DNA from: Muribaculaceae bacterium
GTDB taxonomy: Bacteria; Cyanobacteriota; Vampirovibrionia; Gastranaerophilales; Gastranaerophilaceae
Direction of reading: 5' to 3'
DNA: 34,450 nucleotides
NCBI GenBank assembly: GCA_023665935.1
Contig: JAMPCZ010000002.1
Span: forward strand, 8,530-42,979
Shown: positions 13,772 through 22,376 of the stretch, piece by piece
Layout: each line of letters starts with the position of its first letter
Numbering within the stretch: the first letter of the stretch is position 1
Position numbers and translations under genes: made by a program
The notes under the pieces: model-generated
What the model was told of the DNA's origin: nothing
What the model saw: only the letters and a program-made list of their open reading frames with translations
Database searches by the model: none

Positions 13772-15748
13772 TTATTTCGGTTCTTTGAAATAGTCCCGAA
13801 TATCGTACTTGTTATAGGTTAAATCAAACATTTTCTCGGAAATCGTTTCTGCCCAATCATCAAAACCTTCTATTTCTCCACGTCTTGCCATTGCATCAAT
13901 TGCGATAAGATGTTTTAAGAAATTATCTCGGACACTCGGGTTTTGAACGAACCAGGTATACACTTTCCTGTCACCTTTTACGACTGTGTTGCAGGTTTTG
14001 CAGAGTCCTATCATGTTGTGAATATCTTTTTCCCCACCCTTAATCATTGCTATAAAATGGTCTGTTGTACCAATATCCGAGGTGAATATTTTGAATAGGA
14101 TTGAATATAATTCATCTTTATCTTTCAATCTGTCAAATTCATTTGTTTTGACGAGTGAATTTTCAAAACATGCTATTCTTATTTTGTTAAGCAGTGTGTA
14201 CACTCCGACCGGCATATCTTCACTTAGATTAATTCTGTCGGTAAGTTCTATTGCCATGTCTTTATAATTGAAATCTTGTTTGAATTTTTCCCGATTTGTT
14301 ATTTCTTTTAATATTTCAATTACTTTATCATAATTTTCGGCTTCTTGTGCGGTATTATTTCTTTGAATTGCGGGGCGGAGTCTGTTGAATTCTGTCATTA
14401 TTCCGTTGATTTTTTGTGCTGAAACATTATCCATTTCTTTTTGGACATTTTCAACAAATTCTCTTATTGACATTCCGGCGGAAGATTTTTCAAGTTCAAA
14501 GATTATATCTGCTGCGGGTTTTGCGTAAACTCCTATATATTTATCATATTTTTTCAAAACCCCGATATAACCTTGTATTGTCGAACGTGCTTTTAATTCA
14601 GTTTCGATTTGTTTTTTTGTTTCGTGGGGCAGCATTGTTGAGCCGCATCCGGCACACGGTATATCGGTTTTTGACTGCGTAAGCGGGGTGAATTCCGAAT
14701 GTCTGGAAGCCATGTGATTAAGCTTTTTCATTGCGATAATTTCGTCAGGCGAGAATGTAATATTATGCTGCGAAATTCTATCTATAAATCTGCTTAAATA
14801 TACAATATAAGGAGCATTGGTAAGATGGTTTTTCTGTCCCATAACGACGGAAATATCCTGCAGGTATTTTCTGATATTTTCTTTAAAATCCGGTCGGGTC
14901 AAATCTGTCGGGGATAGAAATGTTTTGCCGTGTTCCCCTATTGAACAGGATTTGCAAGTTATTATTTCGTTGTTTGGATTTTCAGTATCCCAAGTTCTGC
15001 TTATTTTTCCTGATTCCATTAAACTTTTTGAAAATATCCGCGATACCATTATTTGAGCAAGTTCGCCGGCAGTTTTTTCTTTGTAATCAGGGATTTTAAA
15101 TACAAACAGATGGTTGCTTGAATCTTCCAATCCTAAAATTGTTTTATTAAGGATATCTAAATATTCCTGTTTTGAGGCAGTTTTAAAACTTTTGATTATT
15201 GGTAAAAGTTTTTGTTTATAAGATACATGACTTACCGCCAGCGGAAGTGTTTTCAAGGTTTCGAAAAGTTTATTTTGGATTTCCTCGGATTGTGTTATTG
15301 AATATTCTATTAAATAATTGTTTGAGGCTTCGACGTGTCTTTTATGTCTTAAAAAAGCCGATTTACTGAGTTTTGCAAAATAGTCGGTGAAGTCTAAATT
15401 CAAATTGTTTGAGTTTTCGCTGCTGCCTTTCAGTATATCTTTCATTGATTCAGGGATGTAGTCTTTGTATTCGTGCAAAATTTTCGTGAAATCTTCGACA
15501 GTTTGCACATTTGCAGCTCTTTCTACTATTTTTGATAACTCTTTTTCGTTAAGCATTGCTTTTCCGCAAATCGGACAGTGGATTCCGCTTGTTTCCATGG
15601 CTTGTTCAATGTATGATTTCTCACCCTTGAATGACAACAGGAAAGTATCTGCCATAGGTTGAGTGGAAAGCAACGGTTTTTCGTTCTTTTTTATATTTGC
15701 AGATGGGGTTGTATAAATATTATAATTTAATAGAGGTAAAATTTTCAT
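13772..15748 (-). CDS. Duplicated CxxC/HNH-like zinc protein
   Basis: A 658-residue protein of two tandem modules. Each starts with a CxxC knuckle (C58/C61 in CPICGKAML; C365/C368 in CAGCGSTML), continues with a long helical region of about 180-200 residues, and ends with another CxxC (C265/C268; C583/C586) and a final helical stretch. In module 2 the last part reads TTDHFIAMIKGGEKDIHNM then LCKTCN, which fits an HNH/McrA-type fold with D563, H564, N578 and the zinc cysteines. In module 1 the DH pair and Gly-rich turn are gone. The first 42 residues are disordered-looking and end LLSFKG, a leader style I associate with Gastranaerophilales proteins (memory, not tested). There is no signal peptide. 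A role as nuclease or effector is inference. Confidence 0.7.
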   Translation of the reverse strand: MKILPLLNYNIYTTPSANIKKNEKPLLSTQPMADTFLLSFKGEKSYIEQAMETSGIHCPICGKAMLNEKELSKIVERAANVQTVEDFTKILHEYKDYIPESMKDILKGSSENSNNLNLDFTDYFAKLSKSAFLRHKRHVEASNNYLIEYSITQSEEIQNKLFETLKTLPLAVSHVSYKQKLLPIIKSFKTASKQEYLDILNKTILGLEDSSNHLFVFKIPDYKEKTAGELAQIMVSRIFSKSLMESGKISRTWDTENPNNEIITCKSCSIGEHGKTFLSPTDLTRPDFKENIRKYLQDISVVMGQKNHLTNAPYIVYLSRFIDRISQHNITFSPDEIIAMKKLNHMASRHSEFTPLTQSKTDIPCAGCGSTMLPHETKKQIETELKARSTIQGYIGVLKKYDKYIGVYAKPAADIIFELEKSSAGMSIREFVENVQKEMDNVSAQKINGIMTEFNRLRPAIQRNNTAQEAENYDKVIEILKEITNREKFKQDFNYKDMAIELTDRINLSEDMPVGVYTLLNKIRIACFENSLVKTNEFDRLKDKDELYSILFKIFTSDIGTTDHFIAMIKGGEKDIHNMIGLCKTCNTVVKGDRKVYTWFVQNPSVRDNFLKHLIAIDAMARRGEIEGFDDWAETISEKMFDLTYNKYDIRDYFKEPK

Positions 15749-15760
15749 TCCAAAAATAGT

Positions 15761-15793
15761 AACACCCGAACAAAAATTTTTTTGCCCGGGGTT
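15761..15793 (-). terminator. Possible terminator after trxB
   Basis: An imperfect inverted repeat (AACACCCGAACAAAAA and its partner ending CCCGGGGTT) lies between the trxB stop and the next minus gene. It has several mismatches and only a short T-run. Confidence 0.4.
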
Positions 15794-15805
15794 AGCATTT
15801 TATTT

Positions 15806-16744
15806 TTAGACTTGGATTTCTTTTAGTGAATCAATGTATTTTACGGCGTAAACTCCTGCAATAGCACCATCAGAGGCGGCTGTAACAACTTGTCTTAGCG
15901 GGGTGTTTCTTACATCTCCGACAGCATAAACTCCTTCAATTGAAGTTTTCATTGTATTATCAGTTATAATAAATCCTTTACTATCGAGTTTTAACTGTGC
16001 ACTGAAATGCTCAATATTCGGACAAATTCCGATGTATGGAAATACGCCGTCTACAGAAATTTCTGAAACCTTCTCGGTTTTCATATTTTTTATAATAATA
16101 TTTGATACTGTGTCGTTTCCTTTTATTTCGCAAACACACGAATCCCAGATTATTTCGATTTTTTCATTATTAAAAGCTCTTTTTTGGATAATTTTATCGG
16201 CTCTAAGTTCATCCCGTCTGTGAATCAGGTAAACTTTTGAGGCGAATTTTGTCAAATATGCAGCTTCTTCGACAGCCGAATTTCCGCCGCCGATTACCGC
16301 GATTGTTTTGTCTTTATAAAATGCTCCGTCACATACTGCACAATAGCTGACTCCACGTCCAAAGTATTCCTTTTCTCCCGAAATTCCTAGCTGCATAGGA
16401 CTTGCGCCGGTTGCAATAATAACGGTTTTTGATTTGAATTCCGCCTCTTTTGTCTTGATTACTTTTGGGGTTGAAATTAAATCTACGGATTCAATTTCCT
16501 GCAACTGAAATTTTTGAATTCCGAATGAATCCGCTTGGGTTTCAAATTTTTCCATCAATTCAAATCCGCCGATTTTTGAATACCCCGGATAGTTTTCCAA
16601 TTCAAGATAATTTGATGGTTGCCCACCAAACATATTGGTATCAATAATTGCGCATTTGACTCCGCCGCGCGCGGCATAGATTCCTGCGCTTAAGCCGGCA
16701 GGACCAGCCCCGAGTATAATTGTATCAAAGTTAAAAGTTTCCAT
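15806..16744 (-). CDS. trxB: Thioredoxin reductase
   Basis: A 312-residue FAD/NAD(P)H disulfide oxidoreductase of normal TrxB length. The FAD-binding motif is ILGAGPAGLSAGIYAARGG (about 10-28). The redox-active pair is C135/C138 in CAVCDG (Ala in place of the common Thr). The second dinucleotide fold has VIGGGNSAVEEA and HRRDELRA, whose Arg pair suggests NADPH. The C-terminal FAD contact is GVYAVGDVRNTPLRQVVTAASDG. It should reduce thioredoxin in the cytoplasm. No thioredoxin is adjacent; a glutaredoxin lies at 24420. The upstream secreted-protein gene and pgi are on the same strand with 9-nt and 1-nt gaps, so pgi, the secreted protein and trxB probably form one operon. Confidence 0.96.
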   Translation of the reverse strand: METFNFDTIILGAGPAGLSAGIYAARGGVKCAIIDTNMFGGQPSNYLELENYPGYSKIGGFELMEKFETQADSFGIQKFQLQEIESVDLISTPKVIKTKEAEFKSKTVIIATGASPMQLGISGEKEYFGRGVSYCAVCDGAFYKDKTIAVIGGGNSAVEEAAYLTKFASKVYLIHRRDELRADKIIQKRAFNNEKIEIIWDSCVCEIKGNDTVSNIIIKNMKTEKVSEISVDGVFPYIGICPNIEHFSAQLKLDSKGFIITDNTMKTSIEGVYAVGDVRNTPLRQVVTAASDGAIAGVYAVKYIDSLKEIQV

Positions 16745-16753
16745 TTCTTATCC

Positions 16754-17263
16754 TCAATCGTTTAAAATACTTTCGCCTGCAATTCTTTCTCCTTTTAGAG
16801 AATATGTTGCGGTTTCGGTCTTGATAATATTTCCGTTAACTTCTGATATCGTGTCCAGTTTTAATTTATTTGTTCCTTCAAAACTTTCTGAGCTAATTGT
16901 TATTTTGACAGTATCAGTTAATTTTTTATTCCCGGAGGTTCCGCATTTAGTGAATGTGACAGTATTACCGTCGACTTCGTTTATTTCAACTCTTGCGCTT
17001 GCTCCGGAAAACGGATTACTTAAATTAATGACGTTATTTTCTGTTGATAAGTTCCATAAATCTAAACTTTTTTCTTTAAATTTTACTGGAGAATCTGTAT
17101 CAATAAGTTTAGAGCTGACTCTCCATAATCCGTACATATCGTTTGGAACAGCCATTACAGCACCTTTTAGTACGGGTGAAGAATTGTCGTTATTTGCAAA
17201 TGTTCGGATAGTACCTGAAATTGCCAGTAATAATATTGCAATTAATATAGATTTTTTTATCAT
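16754..17263 (-). CDS. Secreted protein of unknown function
   Basis: A 169-residue protein with a clear signal peptide (KKSILIAILLLAISGTIRTFA, cleavage about residue 23). The mature part is beta-rich with alternating hydrophobic and polar residues (ARVEINEVDGNTVTFTKC, DTVKITISSESF), suggesting a small beta-barrel or sandwich in the periplasm or outside the cell. It has a single cysteine in the mature part, so no internal disulfide. The ATG lies one base past the pgi stop, and trxB follows after 9 nt; the reason for this pairing is unknown. Family not recognised. Confidence 0.65.
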   Translation of the reverse strand: MIKKSILIAILLLAISGTIRTFANNDNSSPVLKGAVMAVPNDMYGLWRVSSKLIDTDSPVKFKEKSLDLWNLSTENNVINLSNPFSGASARVEINEVDGNTVTFTKCGTSGNKKLTDTVKITISSESFEGTNKLKLDTISEVNGNIIKTETATYSLKGERIAGESILND

Positions 17264-17264
17264 A

Positions 17265-18656
17265 TTAAACTTTTGCCATTTTCATTTGAAGTGTTTTTGC
17301 AGAATCTTCGTAACCGGCTCTGCCCATCAGTGCGTAGGTGTAATTTTTAGCTTGTTCAACGCCCGGTTGATTGAATGTGTTTATGTTGTAGAGCTCTCCG
17401 GCGATAGCTGTTTGAACTTCAAGCATATAAAGCAGCTGTGCAAGGTAATATCCGTTAACTTTCGGGATTGTTATGGTAACAGTCGGTCTTGCGTAGTCGG
17501 AAAGAGATACTCTTGTTGAATCGGCTTCCGCGTTAATTAAGTCATTCATTGTTTTTCCGCCGAGGTATCCGATTCCCGTATATTCAAATATACGTGGAAT
17601 TTCCAATGTTGTATCAAACTCGCCCACTCTAATGAATGTGATTGCTTTATCATTTGGACCTTCGTTGTACAGTTGAATTTGGGAGTGCTGATCTGTTGCT
17701 CCGACTGATTTAACCGGTGTTTGACCGATATGGACGTGATTTCCCTGTTTGTCCGTATCTTTACCTAAAGATTCAGCCCAAAGCTGGACATACCAATCCG
17801 AAACGTATTTTAATCTGCTGGAATAAGGCATCATTACTGAAATATTTTTGCCGCACTTTGTATCAAGCAAATATTGAATCAAAGCATTTTGTGCGGCTAT
17901 ATTTTCGTTGATATCGGTGTTTTTTAGGGCTAAATCCATATCTTTGATGCCGTTCATTATTTCATCAATATCAATTCCCACAAGCGCGAACGGTAAAAGT
18001 CCGACAGCCGAAAATACTGAAAATCTGCCGCCAACATCATCAGGAACAACAAAGGTTTTGTAACCTTCCTGCTCTGCAATTTGGCGAAGAACACCTGTCT
18101 GCCTGTCGGTTGTTGCAACAACATTTTTTCGATATTCATCTTCACCAAGTTCTTTTTCCAGTCTGTCTTTGACCACCATAAATTGGGACATTGTTTCTGC
18201 GGTAGAACCTGATTTTGTTATTACATTAACAAGTGTTTTCTTTAAATCCAGGATATCTAATAATCCGTTAATTGTGTCGGGATCAATGTTATCCAAAAAG
18301 AATATTCTAGGGAAGTTATTGCGTTGTTCGCTAGTCAAAAGATTCCAGTAAGGTTTTAATAGAGCTTCTGTCACCGCGATTCCGCCAAGCGCAGAACCTC
18401 CGATACCAAGGACTAAAATATTTTCAAATCTTCTGCGTACAATAGATGCGTATTCTTTTACATACCATAATGTTTCTTCGTTGTAGCCAAGATTCATCCA
18501 TTGAAGCCATTGTCCCGGTTTGTCCTTACGTTTGTTTAAGTCGCTGATGATTTCTGCTATTCTGCTCTTATATTCGGAAAATTCCTGTTGAATATTCAGT
18601 CCGTTTCCCGGTCCGACAACCAGTAAGTCCGCGTTTTCATAATCAAACGTAATCAT
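17265..18656 (-). CDS. pgi: Glucose-6-phosphate isomerase
   Basis: A 463-residue enzyme interconverting glucose 6-phosphate and fructose 6-phosphate. It has the two SIS sugar-isomerase domains: ILVLGIGGSALGG (about 80-92) and VITKSGSTAETMSQF (about 145-159) contact the phosphate. Further on are YSSRLKYVSDWYVQLWAESLGK and the GATDQHSQIQLYNEGP segment with the catalytic His. It is shorter than the 550-residue E. coli form and matches the compact form of Firmicutes and Cyanobacteria-related groups. It is the first gene of a likely pgi, secreted protein, trxB operon. A TATATAAAAT-like box lies upstream near 18705. Confidence 0.96.
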   Translation of the reverse strand: MITFDYENADLLVVGPGNGLNIQQEFSEYKSRIAEIISDLNKRKDKPGQWLQWMNLGYNEETLWYVKEYASIVRRRFENILVLGIGGSALGGIAVTEALLKPYWNLLTSEQRNNFPRIFFLDNIDPDTINGLLDILDLKKTLVNVITKSGSTAETMSQFMVVKDRLEKELGEDEYRKNVVATTDRQTGVLRQIAEQEGYKTFVVPDDVGGRFSVFSAVGLLPFALVGIDIDEIMNGIKDMDLALKNTDINENIAAQNALIQYLLDTKCGKNISVMMPYSSRLKYVSDWYVQLWAESLGKDTDKQGNHVHIGQTPVKSVGATDQHSQIQLYNEGPNDKAITFIRVGEFDTTLEIPRIFEYTGIGYLGGKTMNDLINAEADSTRVSLSDYARPTVTITIPKVNGYYLAQLLYMLEVQTAIAGELYNINTFNQPGVEQAKNYTYALMGRAGYEDSAKTLQMKMAKV

Positions 18657-18799
18657 TGATACTCTAAATCCCTTCCCTTGTGTAATAACCTCTACATTTA
18701 TTTTATATAATCAACTTAAAAATACAAGTGCTTGTGTTAATTCGTCATTCTGAACTTATCTCTTTATGTCATCCATCTTTTATTAGCACACAAATATTC

Positions 18800-18870
18800 G
18801 TCATTCTGAGCGAAGCGAAGAATCTCATAATAAAAAGAGATTCTTCGGTCGTAACCTCCCTCAGAATGAC
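18800..18870. repeat. Long palindromic repeat element
   Basis: GTCATTCTGAG (18800-18810) pairs exactly with CTCAGAATGAC (18860-18870), and the inner arm CGAAGAATCTC (18816-18826) pairs exactly with GAGATTCTTCG (18837-18847). A partial copy begins at 18744. It is the most complete copy of the dispersed element in this window. Confidence 0.8.
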
Positions 18871-19006
18871 ATAAAATTAATCCCCCGCCCCTTGTGGAAC
18901 AAGAAGAACCAACGAACTTGAGAGTTGTGTGATTCTGTTTCCCAAATGGGTGAGGGGAAGTAAAGGTAAGTGGGGTCACCCTTGACATATCCTATGACAA
19001 ATTGAA

Positions 19007-19425
19007 CTGTCACCCTGAACTGCGGATTTTGGCAAGAGCGGAGTGGAACGAGCTCGTCCAGGCGAGAGCTGCGTTGAGAGCAAGCGAGCAGAAGGTGAAA
19101 GCGGCAGCGAACCTGTTTTATGCGAGCGCAGTGACAAGCCGGTCGAGCCGCCAAGAATCCAAGACTGATTCAGGGTCTATCCAATTTGATGAAAAAGCCC
19201 TACGGGATGAACCAACATTGATAGATTCCGGGTCGGAGCCCGGAATGACAAAAAATAACTATATTGTTGTCATTCTGAGGGCTTTAGCCCGAAAGAATCC
19301 AGCCGATAGTTCAAAAAGCTGGATTGCTTCGCATTCGCTCGCAATGACGACTTTGTTGCAATGTTATTGTCATCCTGAACGGTATTAGTTTAAAGCGCGT
19401 ACCGTAAGCGAAGAATCTCATGTTT
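19007..19425. repeat. Cluster of degenerate palindromic repeats
   Basis: Within the 836-bp gene-free gap 18657-19492. Successive units begin TGTCACCCTGAAC, GTCATTCTGAG or GTCATCCTGAAC and contain GAATC or GAATCTC arms. They include a perfect hairpin ATTCCGGG/CCCGGAAT (19225-19232 with 19239-19246) and a GCTGGATTGCTTCGC...GCAATGAC unit. 19020-19160 is distinctly more GC-rich than flanking genes. Open frames here on both strands have no ribosome-binding site or family resemblance; I see no gene. Confidence 0.65.
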
Positions 19426-19492
19426 TTTAAAGATTCTCCGCCTCGTAAACTTATTCATAATGCCATCAATTATCTCATCGGGCTATTTATCC

Positions 19493-21637
19493 CTAGCCGT
19501 TTTGACTGAATTTGAATGTTCTTTCAATGTTTTTATCCATTGCTTTTTTTACTGAATCATATTCTGTTTGTAGTGAATTGTGTTCAGTATCAATATTTTT
19601 AAGCTGGATGTCAAACATATTATCTTTTGATTTGATATCATTGATAGCTCTTGTGTATTCAGCTTCAGCTTTTGCTACCGCTGCTTCATCAGTTTCTTCG
19701 GTAATTCTTGTACAAGTTTTGAATTCTAGTGATTGCCAGTTGAAAGATTTATCAACTTGTTCAAGAAGGACGATGCCGCTTTCGATAGCATATTCAAGCC
19801 ATTTTGAAGATGCAGCCAAGCCGTTTTCCAAAGTTTTGTAACCTTGCTGCATTCTTTTGAACAAGTTAGTGTACCATTGAGCTTTAGCATCTGCGTTACC
19901 TGTGTTGGTTGTGTCCATAGCATCTACCCAAGCGTAATTTGGGGTACCTGTTTCTTCCATTACTTGTTCTACAATGAAGCTTTTGATTACTGTTTTGAAG
20001 TTCTCGTTCATAAATGTTGTACCAACATTTAATGGATTTCCTGATTCGTCATTGCTATTTTTTGCAAGCCATAGAACATACTCTTCATCCAATAAATCAT
20101 TTAGTTTTAAGTATGATTTTTCAATAGCTTCATTAATTGTTGTAGCTTCGTGGTGTTTTGTTTCATCTGAACCGTCTTCTTTAAATGCGAATTGGTACTT
20201 TGTAGTATCACAATCATTGAAGATAGCCTTTAAAAATGCATTTTGAGTATTGGTGTAGTTTTCAATTAGTGTTACTACTGCAGGAGGAAGACCATTTTGA
20301 TTTTGAAGCAAATACTTTCCGAATTTAGCATAATCTATGTTATTTTTTAAGATGTCTAATAATTCGCGGTTTAATCTTTCGATTTGTCCTTGTTGAGCTG
20401 ATTGTTCAACATATGTTTCTTTTATTTTTGCAGTCATCGTGGTAGTATCCACGTTGGTAATTTTTGTTGTTCCGATTTTTGTCGTACCATCTTCATCATA
20501 TTCAACTAACTCAAATTTACCAAGAAATTCTGTAATTGTTGGACCTGTTATTCCATCAGTATTCCTAGGGTCAAATATGCCATTCACAAAACTGGTTTCT
20601 GTTCCGCCGTATATATATTTAAGCCCTGTATCAGCTGTAGAATTTGGATTCTCATTGCTGTCATAACCACTGCTTACTTTAACTTTGTCAACTGTGAAAT
20701 CATTATTGATGATAATAGTAACTTCACCAACTGTTAAAGAATAAGTTAAATCAGGGTTTTGGTAGATGTCAACTGTTGAATTAACTGTTAAATTCCCAGC
20801 TGTGTAGTTGTAACTTTTCATTAAAGCATCCATGGCATTTTGTGTAGCCTCCCCATGTAAGCCATTAACGAATGATTGAGTTGTGGAGTTATTGTAATTA
20901 TAAGTGTTTTCGTAATAGTATTTCTTATCCTTATTATTATAATCCTTACTCGTATAGGCAGCTTTTAAATAACTTAAATTTTCCGCTACGGTATGACCAT
21001 TAACATACGTATAACCGCCATCAGTTTTGTCAGCACCTGAGCCTTTTGAACCCAAATATGTGTCTGCGTAGTTTTTCAATCCGTTGTATAGTGAATTTTT
21101 TGCAGTATTGAAATTAGAATACGCAGTTTTGTATTTTTCAACTTCTACTGAATTTTCATATGAGCCGTAAGCTTCATACCATGCTTGAAGCTGGTCAGTA
21201 GTAATATAGTTGAATGGTTCAGGATAATCAGGGTTTTCTTTGTTTGAAATTTTTTCAAAGTAAGTAGTTGTGTATTCCAAACCGTGAGATTTTAAGTATT
21301 TATTCAAATCACCGTTTGCGTTTTGGAACATTCTTGCTTCGTTTTCGCTAACCAATAGTTGTCCTGAAGTGTTTGTAATTCCGTATTGAGTATTGTAAGA
21401 GCTGTATGCTGTTAAAGCATTGAAAGTTAAAGGTTGAGTGATTGCAGCACCTGTTTCATCATAATTGGTGAATTTCATGGTTGCATTGTTCAACGCATTA
21501 ATGTATGCTTCACTAGCTTGTGAGCTTTGTGCAGCAAGGCGCATTTTTGCATTATTGATGGTTTGAGATCTTAACTCATTGTCAGATAAACGAGCGGTTA
21601 AGGTTAGTAACCTGGCTTGTGATGCTGCCATTCCCAT
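19493..21637 (-). CDS. Large putative structural or surface protein
   Basis: A 714-residue protein, rich in Asn, Thr and Tyr. There is no classical signal peptide. The N-terminal 40 residues (MGMAASQARLLTLTARLSDN, then ELRSQTINNAKMRLAAQ) and the C-terminal 45 (DIQLKNIDTEHNSLQTEYDS, then VKKAMDKNIERTFKFSQ) are predicted helical or coiled-coil. The variable middle contains beta-type stretches (YSLTVGEVTIIINNDFTVDKVKV). Helical ends around a variable centre recall axial proteins such as flagellins and hook-type or needle-complex proteins, but no family match is certain. I believe this N-terminus recurs in Gastranaerophilales (memory). AAAGGA lies 10 nt before the ATG, and the upstream region shares a promoter layout with two other unknown genes here. 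Confidence 0.6.
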   Translation of the reverse strand: MGMAASQARLLTLTARLSDNELRSQTINNAKMRLAAQSSQASEAYINALNNATMKFTNYDETGAAITQPLTFNALTAYSSYNTQYGITNTSGQLLVSENEARMFQNANGDLNKYLKSHGLEYTTTYFEKISNKENPDYPEPFNYITTDQLQAWYEAYGSYENSVEVEKYKTAYSNFNTAKNSLYNGLKNYADTYLGSKGSGADKTDGGYTYVNGHTVAENLSYLKAAYTSKDYNNKDKKYYYENTYNYNNSTTQSFVNGLHGEATQNAMDALMKSYNYTAGNLTVNSTVDIYQNPDLTYSLTVGEVTIIINNDFTVDKVKVSSGYDSNENPNSTADTGLKYIYGGTETSFVNGIFDPRNTDGITGPTITEFLGKFELVEYDEDGTTKIGTTKITNVDTTTMTAKIKETYVEQSAQQGQIERLNRELLDILKNNIDYAKFGKYLLQNQNGLPPAVVTLIENYTNTQNAFLKAIFNDCDTTKYQFAFKEDGSDETKHHEATTINEAIEKSYLKLNDLLDEEYVLWLAKNSNDESGNPLNVGTTFMNENFKTVIKSFIVEQVMEETGTPNYAWVDAMDTTNTGNADAKAQWYTNLFKRMQQGYKTLENGLAASSKWLEYAIESGIVLLEQVDKSFNWQSLEFKTCTRITEETDEAAVAKAEAEYTRAINDIKSKDNMFDIQLKNIDTEHNSLQTEYDSVKKAMDKNIERTFKFSQNG

Positions 21638-21679
21638 AATTGCGTTGTCCTTTCGATTTCCTTAAAACTTTTCTTGTTC

Positions 21680-21744
21680 TATTAATCGGCATTTTTTCGT
21701 GAATCTTTAATATTTTGAGCCGTATTGTTAAGATTTCGTTACAA
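21680..21744 (-). promoter_or_regulatory. Shared-architecture promoter, 714-residue gene
   Basis: On minus, TTGTAAC (21738-21744) lies 52 bp upstream of TTAATA (21680-21685), about 40 bp before the start codon. The same layout occurs at 29873-29937 (52 bp) and 22218-22271 (41 bp). Confidence 0.45.
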
Positions 21745-21761
21745 AAATATTTCCCAAATTT

Positions 21762-21797
21762 AAAGGACAGAATTATTTAATTCTGTCCTTTTTTTTT
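21762..21797. terminator. Strong hairpin terminator
   Basis: A 14-bp inverted repeat (21762-21775 with 21778-21791, GGACAGAAT core) has a long T-run to 21797 on plus and a short one on minus. It ends the 119-residue gene on minus; the better T-tract faces the other way, so it may also block antisense transcription. Confidence 0.75.
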
Positions 21798-21823
21798 ATC
21801 ATCCATCATTAATTTAATCACTA

Positions 21824-22183
21824 TTATCCGACTGAGGAAAATGATGAGCATGAACTTCCGGAGAAGGAACCGCCGCCGCAGTCAAATCCGCCGCTTGAGA
21901 ATCCGCAATCCCCAAGCATTGCAACTGCTGCACTGAATCCGCTCATAAAACCTGAATCTTCACCGTCTGTAAAGTTGTAATTTGCATACATCGCATAGTC
22001 AATTGCGACAGGATTAGAAGAAATATATGTATCATATTCGCTTAGTGTTAACAAGCTTTTTGCATCGCTCAGGCTCATTGCTAAAATCCCTGCGTTTTCA
22101 ACCGGTTGGTTCTTTACGTTATTTGAATGATTAGCTTTTGAACTTCTTGATTTTGTTGCTTTGTCACCGAATAATAATATCAT
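21824..22183 (-). CDS. Protein with Gly/Ser/Cys-rich tail, unknown
   Basis: A 119-residue protein. Residues 1-80 are mixed (LLFGDKATKSRSSKANHS, then SLSDAKSLLTLSEYDTYIS). From about residue 88 the sequence is small-residue-rich and holds four Cys (DCGFSSGGFDCGGGSFSGSS, then CSSFSS), a tail that could cross-link, bind metal, or be a self-association segment. No signal peptide is visible. AGGAG precedes the start by 8 nt. It is a single-gene unit with a strong terminator and a promoter layout shared with the 714- and 181-residue genes. Function unknown. Confidence 0.6.
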   Translation of the reverse strand: MILLFGDKATKSRSSKANHSNNVKNQPVENAGILAMSLSDAKSLLTLSEYDTYISSNPVAIDYAMYANYNFTDGEDSGFMSGFSAAVAMLGDCGFSSGGFDCGGGSFSGSSCSSFSSVG

Positions 22184-22217
22184 TTTTAAGCTCCTAATAT
22201 CTCGTATTCTTTACACC

Positions 22218-22271
22218 TATATAAACGATTTTGAAAATTCCGTTTTTCAGCATGGATATTTTTCGTTACAA
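22218..22271 (-). promoter_or_regulatory. Shared-architecture promoter, 119-residue gene
   Basis: On minus, TTGTAAC (22265-22271) lies 41 bp upstream of TATATA (22218-22223). The 13-mer AATCGTTTATATA here (22218-22230) is identical to that at 29873-29885. Confidence 0.5.
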
Positions 22272-22376
22272 TTCTTCATATTAATTTAAGGCTTTAGGTG
22301 TACTTGTCTAAACCCATGGATTGATGTGCAAAAGTTTCACCTCGTGTAATATAGACGTGTTAGGGAGGGATAAGAA

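Noticed and set aside
16821-17519. A 232-codon open frame on plus across the secreted-protein and pgi genes
   Set aside because: Antisense to two well-supported genes, no ribosome-binding site, low-complexity Phe/Ser/Val composition typical of a mirror frame.
18861-19388. Overlapping frames on both strands in the repeat cluster (97 and 128 codons)
   Set aside because: Composed of repeat units, Arg/Ser/Cys-rich, no start signals, no family resemblance.
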